From positions 27,823,131 to 27,887,130 of the forward strand of contig NC_089315.1 in assembly GCF_036669915.1 (NCBI RefSeq): DNA of 64,000 nt, written 5' to 3'. Made by a program: the position numbers and the translations under genes. Shown here in pieces: positions 54,719 to 64,000 of this stretch. Source of the DNA: Pocillopora verrucosa. Its lineage: Eukaryota; Cnidaria; Anthozoa; Scleractinia; Pocilloporidae. The notes beneath the pieces were generated by a model. It searched no databases. It saw only the letters and a program-made list of their open reading frames with translations, and was not told the DNA's origin. Position 1 is the first letter of the stretch. Each line of letters begins with the position of its first letter.

Positions 54719-56609
54719 TGTTCTTTGGGCTGCAACAAAGCTCTGTCAAGGTCTGATCCTTTTTGCGCCTTCAAACCGATTTTATTTTGTTCAACTCGAA
54801 CATGATCAACAAACAAAACCGCCAACACAATATTGTTTAGATTGCCACAGTATTTTTGTAGTTGACATTGTCTAGAGAGCATTGAAAGAAGTTAGTTTTA
54901 CAAAGAGATCTTGAAAGTGTCAACACGACAGCTGCTAATAACATACTGTTGACTAAGCACTCCAAATGTTCCGTGGCACATGTCGATGTCACCCTTATAG
55001 CGTTTTTATTTAATCAAATGGTAGAAATTTGACTGAATACTGAAAAATTTGTTCTGAGGACTGAAAATAACAACTCAAAACCGCGGTGATTATTAGCCTA
55101 GCTGATCATCATCATCAATATTGTTTTGTTAACTCTTTACGTTAGAACATGAATTTTTGAGATATGTTCCTTTTCTTTCGCTAATATAATCTTTGACAGA
55201 GGAGTGGCCACAGAGTGGTTGGATGTGAATAACAAAGCCATTCTGACAGACAGTCCGCCTCAGCTGTGGAAACAAACTTTATTAAAAACATTAAAATCGG
55301 ACACAGATGAACCGGACACGTTTTTACTCATCGTAAGCAAACTATGTCTGTTAACCTGAAGAATCAACATTAATAATCTGAACGGAAATTCGCTTTTTCA
55401 CTTTGCGACTAGCACTCAATACGCCGAAATTTCTTCGTCAAAATGCAATGCATTCACGAGTAAATATTCTTAATTCTGAAACGAATATGTTTGTCCACAG
55501 TGGGTAGCTATGTTTAAACGAGGGTCCCAGTGAGTTTATGGATTTTACGGCTTACGGTTAAAAATTTTGGCCAATCTACGGCTAACAGTTGATATATTTC
55601 CATTGTAATCACTAGAACTTTTTTTTTATGGTTAACTTTTTTTTACGACTAATCATTGAAATTTGTCAATTTTTCTCGGCCAACGGCCAATTTTTTTGGC
55701 AGAAATGTTTTCAATTCCGACTCTATAAAGCTATCTTTCAGCCGTGAATGAAGCAATTACCGAGAAAAAATTGATACAATTGAATTGTCGGACGAAGAAA
55801 CGACCATGACCATCAATGGAAATTGTAAACATTTTCAGTGGAGTTTGCACTGAGGAATACTGGGGAAAAAAATGATCTAAGCAACACAAAATAAAGCTCA
55901 AGAAACTTCAGGATAATTTAATATTATCAACTAAGTTGATAACGTAAATTGGCCACCATAAAAAGTTTCAATGCTGACGTTTCGAGAGTCAATACGTCAG
56001 AGCGAATGGCCTTCGCTCTGACAAAGGGCTAACGCTCTTAACGTCAGCTTTGAAACTTTTTACAGTGGCCAATTTACATTATCAACTCGTTTGATAATAC
56101 TAAATTACCCTGTTATGCTCTTCCAGCGATGCAATCCCACAGTTTCTCTACAAACCTACCCCTTCGTTCAAGAAACTTCAACTGCGAACTAAAAGGAAAG
56201 GCGCGGGAAAACACACCTTGATTTGAAAAGTAAAACGCAATTGGGAAGGGAAAAGAGGGATGGAAGGTGAATTGTACTGCATCACGGAAAGACGGAAAGG
56301 ACACATAAGTGATTAAAGAAGGTAACAGGTGATTGTGATTGACCTTCGGGATACAACAAGGCATGAAGAGGGAGGTAGTAAAAACAAATACGAAAATGAT
56401 ATATGCAAGGTCAGGGGAACGTGTTATCGCTTTAAAAGGCGACATTGATAAGGCAAAGGGTGGTCACAAATTTAAAACCTTGATAGAATGTTATAAATGA
56501 ATATGTTATCTTGATATCAGCTGTGTTGAGCAGATAATAATGTTAAAAATGACTGGCTGATACAGTGGGTCAGTTCACTACCCGTTTCATTACTGAAGAC
56601 CTCTCCTAA
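54719..56609. other. Spacer between gene 8 and gene 9
   Basis: No recognisable exon. It contains palindromic repeat copy E (55925-56150) and AT-rich sequence. A minus-strand open frame of 110 codons at 56113-56445 overlaps the repeat and shows no domain. Confidence 0.6.
55925..56150. repeat. Dispersed palindromic repeat, copy E (most complete)
   Basis: The left arm aactaagttgataacgtaaa mirrors the right arm ttacattatcaactcg around a loop with gcctt-cgctctgac words, followed by gataatactaaattaccctg. That downstream extension is also found beyond the LINE at 10391, which shows that the LINE split copy A. Confidence 0.85.
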
Positions 56610-59310
56610 TCACTGCCCGTTTCCGCAATATGCATACTGGCAGCTGATCTTGTTGTTCAGCTTGTAAACGAAAAAAGATGAACAGTTTCGAATCCGAATG
56701 TTGACTTTTTTGCTACAGCAATTGCCATCCCATTTGAAGCAAACATCTCCTTCTTGAATTCCGTCTGAAACCTTCAATTTACAAAAAAAAAACCAGAAAG
56801 AAAATAGATGGAAACTGGTTAATGCGTATTGATATGGCATTCCTAGTGATCATTCCATTGGTTTGGTTTGAATTTGTCTTAACAAGGAATACGACTGACA
56901 GAGATACAAAGTTTGGAGTTATTGCAAGTTAGTTCATTAACTTTCAACATGAAGTGTGGAATAGATGCTTTGGTCAATAAATGTTTATCTAAAGGTGAAG
57001 AGATCTTCTCTTCAAAAGAATGCCCCAAGCGAAATGAATTGACTACTTTTGACTAATGAGTGGTAGTGGATGATATAGTTACCACTGCTACCTGACCATT
57101 TCTCAAGTGTTGACATTTTACTTTGAGTAAACAAGCCACTCCCTCGTTATACAGATGGTCACGAAAAATCATGGGCCAATATGAAACAAAGAGATAATCC
57201 AAATTTAAACTGAGGATTACCTGAGGATAAGATCCGCTGTAGCATCCTGTACCAAACGTCTGACACCTGCTGGATGGGACACATTGGTCTGCCATGGCAC
57301 TACCTGCTCGGCCAGTAAATCTATACCAGCGGTTTTCATCCAACTGTCCATTGTCGCATCTAATAGGGCGTCCATAGTTAGTTACATGAAACTGAGATCG
57401 GGAGGCGTCGTCAAAAATTTTGTAGCTTTTACATTCATTTTCTGCATAAGAACAACAGCAGAATTTGCATGAAGTATAAACAAAAGAGAAAATATTGGTA
57501 TACTGTTACAAAATTGCGTAAGGACGCTTTAGTATCGAAACCGTACAACATTGCGATGACAATTGTGCTAGACCGCACGCGTACCTACCTGTAATCTATT
57601 TTCTTCGTTTGCTTTTTCTTTCGCCCGTTGTCTGTGACTCTTACTATGATGTTGTTTAATAATATTTCGCGCAATAATACTTCACGCACAAAATCAAACC
57701 CATGAAAACAAAATTTTTAACTATCGAGGTCTTGAGCAAAAGTTCGTTTGAGTCCAACTCGGCACAGTATTAAAAGATAAAGAAGACAAATCGACCTTTA
57801 TAAGTAAAAAACAGAACAAACAGTTCTTTGAAAGCAACAAGAATAACAAAAAAAATTAATGAAAATAGGGAAACAAGGCTTTGACTTGACTAAAGCACGT
57901 GCCTTCCGTGTAACGGCTGGGTACAATGGACTTTAATCCACCCGCCACATGTGGATTAACCGAAATAGGAGGAGAATCAGTTCCAGTAATCAATTAGTCG
58001 CTTACATATGTACACAAGTACAACAAGCATCAATGTAAATCTTTCCTAGTAAGTGCTAACCTTCAGTAAGCATGTAAACGAAGTTGGCGTGATCCTTCCC
58101 CACATATGGAGCCGCCGTGGTGCATCTCTTTGATAAACCGTGTTTAGCATAGGTACTTTGACTTGCTGATCCACTCCAACACTCTCCATAGAATTGGATC
58201 CCGAAAAATGAATAGCCCCTCTCTTTAGCCTGAATAGGACAAAAAAATGCTCGTCATATTTCTCGTATAAAACTTTGAAAAACGTCAGTTCAGTGTAACA
58301 GGCTTCTTACAGAGCTGTATGCGTAGAAAGAAAATAAAGTTACCAAGACGACCGTAAGTACCGTGGCGAATTAAGAGAGATGTCTGTGCAAGTACCTTCG
58401 CCATTTTTTTTTCTTTGCAACTATTATGAAAAACATCAACAACGACAACAATGTCAACAATAATAATCAGGCACACCTTAGTGGCGCATTTTTTAATGAC
58501 AGAGTTTTCCAAATCAGTCCAGTCCAAGATATCTGGCCATTTTGCGTTTTTCACGCGGTAGTTTGCGAGCAAAGTAGGCAAGGCCCTATTTAAGCGTATG
58601 TCCTTGTAACATCCGACGGGTACGTAATCTATGACGTCTGTAAACAAGAAATGACCGACAAATTGTAAGTTATTTCATTTAGGAGTGACTTTTCTACATG
58701 ACCATGAGTGATTTTAGCGCAAAAGATCCCGAAACATGCTGGGATCAGTAAAAATAAAGAATTTTAAAAAAAGATACAAAACGAAAAAAATTAAAACAAC
58801 TAAGAAGAATCAGACGTAAATTAAACAAAAAAGTAGCACAAGCAAAGAGGAGAAGTAATAAGCCAAGGGTACTATGAAATATCCAATAAGTGTGGTGAGA
58901 AACTCGTTTTGTTTGGTCAAAAACTCTTTGGAATATTGAGGGAATGGAAAATTGACAGAGAAAATAGTGGACTCTCATCAAGGAGAACTTTAGAGAGGAG
59001 AGATAAAATAACCTGAAACAAAAAAAATTAATGAATAGGCTCCACCATGAAGCAGCTAGTTCAGTTGTCGATTCTTTTCTTATCGAATGAAAAATCTAAC
59101 CGAAAACTCGAAATTCTCGATTACAGAACACAGAAAAAAACCCATGGAGTATGCAATGAGCAGAACAAATAAAAAATCGGTTTCCGGCTAAAAAATTTGG
59201 AAATATTTAAGAAGAGCATCCTCAAACGATGGAATAAATATAGGAAGAGACCTACCGATGCTGAATACTTGACTCGCAAGCAGAACGCAAACGATAGTCT
59301 TGAAAACCAT
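56610..59310 (-). CDS. Gene 9: secreted GC-CW + D8C two-domain protein, complete
   Basis: Minus-strand exons are 59310-59256, 58637-58477, 58229-58061, 57441-57221 and 56771-56610 (TGA), 255 residues with agreeing phases (1, 0, 1, 0). The signal peptide is MVFKTIVCVLLASQVFSI. The GC-CW domain (VGCYKDIRLNRALP, FGIQFYGECWSG) is split after CATK by a phase-0 intron, a different place from genes 7a and 7b. The D8C domain (WYRFTGRAG, CQTFGTGCYSGSYP, DGIQEGDVCF, IRNCSSFFVYKL, AYCGNGQ) is split before SDGIQ, as in gene 10. The protein stops directly after CGNGQ with no extra terminal exon. A short insert (VKNAKWPDI) interrupts the NYR...LDW motif. Confidence 0.85.
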
Positions 59311-61437
59311 GTTCAGAACGTACAAAACTGAAAAAGATAATGTCGATGCTCCTTGTGTAATTACCCCAGTTAGTTGAAAGGGGAAATAAATGAGAATGAT
59401 AGAAACAATTACTCGGAATCACATGGGTGAGCCACCTTTCTTCGACGACTAAAAAAAGTGACGTCAAATTCTCAGCGAGGCTGATTTAAATTGTAAAAAC
59501 AGAAAATATTGACTGGTTACGTGTGAATGTCATATGACAGGCTGGGTAAAGACATTGGCATATGCTCTAAAAGGTAAGCTACCTCCGGTTTTTATGGAGC
59601 CTTTCAAGAATTTTTCAAATTAAATGCAAAAATTGCATGTTTGTAAAGGTAATTTCCGTGTACGTCTCACGTATGCGGCGTTCAAAATTGTTCTAGGATG
59701 CCATCTTATTACCAACGATTTGTAATTGGGCATTACACTAAAATAGATAATTCGGGAAATAACAATTGTCAAAACGTCCTGCTAAGATCCGGAAAGAGCA
59801 CGAAAACGACTAATTTAACCCGTCCATGAAATTACCAGGCCTGTGTCACGCAAAATTGCTGTCTTGATCACATACGGTACAGTCACCCGGAGTGACTTCA
59901 CAATGTAAAGTTTATGTCCTCTGGGATATCCGATACCTTCCAATTATTGTAACATTGTTACCAGGAGATTTAAATGCGCAAGGAGCAATGAAGATCAACT
60001 TACAACAATAACCTGTCGAGATTTAAGGAGTCTTAATAATAAGCAATTTGTTTCATCGTTGGACAAGGTATCCTGGGATTGTGCGCTTTCGAGGACACTA
60101 CTGACATGGTCGACGCCTGGTATAACATCTTCTATGGCATTAAAGATGAGTACCTCCTTGTCAAAGAGAAGAGAGTAAAATTCTCGGCTAAAATGGCAAA
60201 GCACTGAATTTCAACTAGAAAGAGGCAAGCTGAAAGTAATTGGAATTTATTTAGGCAAGCGAAAAACAGTGACTCGAATAATGAGGAGTGTTAAAACATT
60301 TCACCTCAAAGATGTTGACACTAAAAATAAGACTGATTTTAGGAAACCTTGGAATCAAAAGTCTGTTAAATGACGATAGAGAAGCCCGGAATTGGAGTTT
60401 TGGAGCTGATATAAAACGAAAATATTACATTAAATATTGCATTTCCGAGACACAATTTTTTCGTCCATCAACCGAAAACATTGGTCGTCTCGCTAAGGCT
60501 CAGTTCCCTGAGTGACTCCTTAAAGATAACATTACCAGACAGAGCAATAGCGCATTTGAGCTCCCTAAGATAAGAGGGCCTGTATGGGGTTAACCGACTT
60601 GCGAAAAAAGGCGAAAAATATAACTGACTACAGCTACTGTGAGAATGCAAAGTGAAATTTAGAAATAGCGACATGGAAACACTAAACGACATCCCACATA
60701 GTTCAACGCTGTGGGTATTTGTATTCAGAAAGAAGAGCATTTTAACTCAGGAAGTAGCCACTTTAAATTTAAGGGTGAGGCCTGGGCTCATTTCTAGAGT
60801 GGTTTCTGTTACTAACTAAGATGAATAATCAACTTGCATGTTTAATCATTAACTGGAATTTATTAACAAGCGACAAAGATCAAAATTTTTTTTTAAGTCC
60901 GACTAACAAAAAAGTGATTCAATTCTATCCGACAACCAACATGGCGAACCCCCTATTTTCATACCCAAGAATAACGATATCGCTATCACCCCCAACACAG
61001 AAGGTCACCGGAGATGATGGCAATAGCGCCAAAATACTTAGAACATCGGCAATTATATTTTTACATTGTTTATTTCGTCAAAATATAAATTAAGTAATAC
61101 CTAAAACATTATAATTTTCTTTTCCTCCTTATGTCGAATCATAGTTATAACTTAAAAATGAATGCTCTAAATCCTCTCGGTAAATCATTTCACAACACAT
61201 TTAGCTTTTGAAGTCTTCTAAGACTAGTAAATAACAACAACAAAAAATAATTCATTCGCCACAGAGATACTGACCAAGTCTCTTTTAATTTTTTAAGTTT
61301 TTTCGCTGTTTATGTTCGGCCAGCTTGTTTCTTTGTCAATTCAAAGCGATGCAGTATAAATTGTTATTTAATCTTCCAAAGCTTTACCAAAAAAATTTTT
61401 TTTGCGAGGCACAATCATTTAATGCCACTCCAAGCAA
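59311..61437. other. Spacer between gene 9 and gene 10
   Basis: I find no domain-bearing exon. A minus-strand frame at 59995-60204 (LLFDKEVLIFNAIEDVIPGV) looks somewhat protein-like but has no supporting neighbours. The downstream signals of gene 10 include a minus-strand ATTAAA at 61372-61367. Confidence 0.55.
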
Positions 61438-63669
61438 TCACGCATTCTTGTTCTGGCTGACACCTGCAAGATTATAATAGATATGTAAATGAATATACAA
61501 TAAGGCAGATAGATAAGTGGTAAATGAATAAATAAATAATGAAAAATACATTATCAAACGAACGAACGAATTTATGAATGAACCAGTTAATATCAACATT
61601 TACGAAACAAAAAATTATTTGCTTCCCAAATCCTATTACTGATCGTACAAACGAGCTGATTTAACAACAACCTTAACTTAACCTTAATTGAAATCAATAT
61701 TTATGTGTAGATAATATCTAAATGCTTACCGCTCCCACAGTATCGAAGAAAACAGCCGGGGGTGCTTGGAAGCTTGTAGACATAAAATTCACCACAGTTT
61801 CTGACGTGAATATAAATCTGGCGTTCACAACAGTTATTATTCTGGCGTTTATAAGGATTACTTTCCGAGCTAAAACAAGCTTTTCTTCTTTGAATTCCAT
61901 CAAAAACCTAAATTAAAAACAAAAAATCAGCAACACTTCGGAAATTCGCAATGAAAATCCTCCTTAGGAACAAAGAGATTGAAGGGGAGAATGGATGCAA
62001 TTAAAAAAAGGCCTGATTTTGGTTATGCCTTGCGAACGTATTTCCAATGAGAGGTTCCATTAAAATATTTAGATAGAAATGTCAGGGAAGTGACAGCCCT
62101 TTCTAAATGTGATAAAGGTAAGAGTTGTATCAGCCCAGGATTACGAATGACAAACAATATAAAGGTCTACTCTAATACCTTTTTATAATATCCATAAACA
62201 TCAAAGCTACACGCCTTTGGGCTTAACGTCACAACAAACCTTGGGATGTGTTCCATTCATCCATCCAGCCATTGTGGTCTGGCAACTTCCTGCCTGCACA
62301 CACTCATCCGCCATGGTTTGCCCAGCCGCGCCGGTGAACCTGTACCAGGCATTTCTCACAAACCCAGAGTTCCAATGGTCGCACTTGTCTCCTTGGGAGA
62401 CAGTGTTGACGTTTGTCTTTGACCTGTCTGCTGAGTCCAGAACACGATAAGTGGTGCATTCATTTTCTGTGAAAAAAATATAATAGATAGTTATTATTAA
62501 GAGCAACTGTAAGTGATAATCTTTGTTATAACTTTTGCATTTCTATTTTTTTTTTTCGACATCGCTTTTTTCTTTGTCTTCTTCATATTATTTTTGCTTG
62601 TTGTTGTTATTCTTTTTGCTGTTGTTTTATTTTTCTTTTGCTTTCTTGTCTCTTTTCTCTTTGGTTATGGTCGGTCTCGTGCAGCATGTCGTGGTAATAA
62701 CTTTCTTTAAAGATACAAACCACTGACCATTAGTCTAGTTAGTTATTGGCCACCATCACTGGGATCGGAAATCTTGAATATTCTATCCTCTTGAAATTGT
62801 TTCCTCTTTCACAATGATCGCCATCTCGTAAATTCTTTGTAGGATTTAAATGAGGAAATTCTGATATATCCTTTTACTTAGTCGCTCACCTTTCTCTAAA
62901 AGCTTGATCTTGTACACGAAATTTGCTCGCTCTTCTCCAACACCTTTGCTACAATTCTTGGAAGGACCATCTCTAGCATAGGTCAATTGAGCCTGTGGGC
63001 CACTCCAACACTCGCCGTAAAATTGAAGTCCAAAGTAAAGATATCCCTTTTTCTTGGCTGCTTCAGCACAAGCAGCTATGGTATTGTTCAAATTATTCCA
63101 GTCTACTCGACCACCTCGGAAGTTTTCTATCAGCTCTGGAAGAGGTCTTGGCTTTACCAGAGTATCCCTGTAGCAACCAATCCGTAAATATTCTATTGCG
63201 ACTGCAAATCAAAAGAGCCATGTAACATTTTCATTCAGGATGTAACATGTCATTTTTTCGTAAATAAATAACAAATAAAATAGCAAATAAAATCGATTTA
63301 GATCAAATTTGGAATATTTTCTAACATTGAACCTTACCATCTTGTGAGTTTTACTAAATTTACAGGTCAACAAGTTAATTGATCATTGTTTTAATCTGCC
63401 CTCGCTAAAAAGGTACATCAGTTTTCCGCCTGAGTTTGTCATATCCGTCGAGAGAGAGAGAGAGAGGGAAAATTTACTTGTTATTTTAGCGGGAACAGAA
63501 GAAATCCTAAACCAATCACAACGCATGATTTGATGATTCATTAATTGATCACGTTACATTGCACTTTAAATGATTGACAAGTAAATTCATTGAAAAGTCA
63601 GTTATGCTTACCAGTGCTTTGAAAGGTCAGGGCAACAAACAGCACAAATGTCAGTGGGCTGTACATCAT
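61438..63669 (-). CDS. Gene 10: secreted GC-CW + D8C two-domain protein, complete
   Basis: Minus-strand exons are 63669-63612, 63201-62890, 62466-62240, 61907-61730 and 61463-61438 (TGA), 266 residues with agreeing phases. The signal peptide is MMYSPLTFVLFVALTFQST. The GC-CW domain (IGCYRDTLV, VDWNNLNNTI, FGLQFYGECWSG, ANFVYKI) is in one exon, as in gene 8. The D8C domain (WYRFTGAAG, CQTTMAGWMNGTHP, DGIQRRKACF, VRNCGEFYVYKL, RYCGSG) is split before FDGIQ, as in gene 9, and has an insertion (ESNPYKRQNN) before the CC pair. The last exon, behind atcttgcag, adds GVSQNKNA. A second ATG at 63666 is equally possible. There is no GPI or membrane segment. Confidence 0.85.
63450..63466. repeat. (GA)n microsatellite in gene 10 first intron
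   Basis: A short pure GA run, with no other feature nearby. Confidence 0.9.
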
Positions 63670-64000
63670 TATTTTACTCAAATGGGTCTTGAAGTCTGCG
63701 TATTGAAGTAAAACCTATTCAGTTCTTGCTGGAGCTAGAAAATTGTAAAACTGCAAAAAGAGCTTAAACTGCATGGAACTATGACGCAAATGGGGAGAAT
63801 TAAGTGTACTACAAATAAAAATTATTTTGAAGATAGGTATAAAGTCAGGCGTGTAGAAATCGATTCGATTTAATTTTTTACGAAATTCAGTTAATCCAGG
63901 GGTTCATATGAGATTCACGCTAAACAAAACGAAATTGAAAAAAAATTGTGTTGTTGTGTTTTACGAAAGGCCAAGCAAAAATAAATTTGATGTGATTATC
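63670..64000. other. Region upstream of gene 10
   Basis: About 330 bases, AT-rich, that should include the promoter and 5'UTR of gene 10 on the minus strand. I cannot identify a definite TATA element or exon. Confidence 0.5.

Noticed and set aside
59995..60204. Minus-strand 69-codon frame (LLFDKEVLIFNAIEDVIPGV)
   Set aside because: It looks protein-like, but I find no supporting splice sites, domain or neighbouring exon.
61718..61916. Minus- and plus-strand frames at 61.7-61.9 kb
   Set aside because: The real coding frame there is the second D8C exon of gene 10 (VFDGIQ...RYCGSG), in a different frame without its own ATG.

Overview
The window is animal nuclear DNA, most likely from an anthozoan cnidarian and plausibly a stony coral. 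It is AT-rich, its genes are split into small GT-AG exons, and microsatellites and dispersed palindromic repeats are common. Every gene I can build encodes a secreted modular extracellular protein (F5/8 type C, calcium-binding-type EGF, SRCR, uromodulin-type D8C, and two modules I cannot name with certainty). The species assignment is inference. I saw no rRNA or tRNA genes, CRISPR arrays or bacterial features.

Left part (1-19.5 kb, + strand). Gene 1 (1-8785, 5' end outside the window) has tandem F5/8C (discoidin) domains followed by ten EGF exons. After a palindromic repeat carrying a 5'-truncated LINE (9.1-10.4 kb) and a quiet spacer comes gene 2 (13343-19518). It has a signal peptide, six copies of an unnamed Cys-rich 'WW-CC' module, then ten EGF exons and a short acidic C-terminal exon matching that of gene 1. 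Genes 1 and 2 therefore carry different heads on the same type of tail.

Middle (19.5-37.7 kb, + strand). This is a segmental triplication. Each unit carries a TATA-like element (lost in unit 3), a probable untranslated first exon and one small secreted three-module WW-CC gene (genes 3, 4 and 5). Gene 5 has a broken 3' end. A degenerate copy of the EGF tail of gene 2 lies at 25.9-26.8 kb and a decayed WW-CC module at 32.3 kb. A MITE with an 8-bp target duplication sits at 19.7 kb, and its paralogous site at 26.85 kb lacks it.

Right part (37.4-63.7 kb). Six paralogues share a domain with the signature GC(F/Y)...FYGECWSG, called here the GC-CW domain (weakly WSC-like). Gene 6 (+) joins it to two SRCR domains and appears to lack an ATG. 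Genes 7b, 7a, 8, 9 and 10 (all -) join it to a D8C domain, each behind its own signal-peptide exon.

Nearly all module boundaries are phase 1, which makes the domains freely interchangeable. The locus reads as an exon-shuffling and tandem-duplication cluster of extracellular-matrix or lectin-like secreted proteins. Roles in matrix, mucus, skeleton or immunity are possible but not shown by the sequence.
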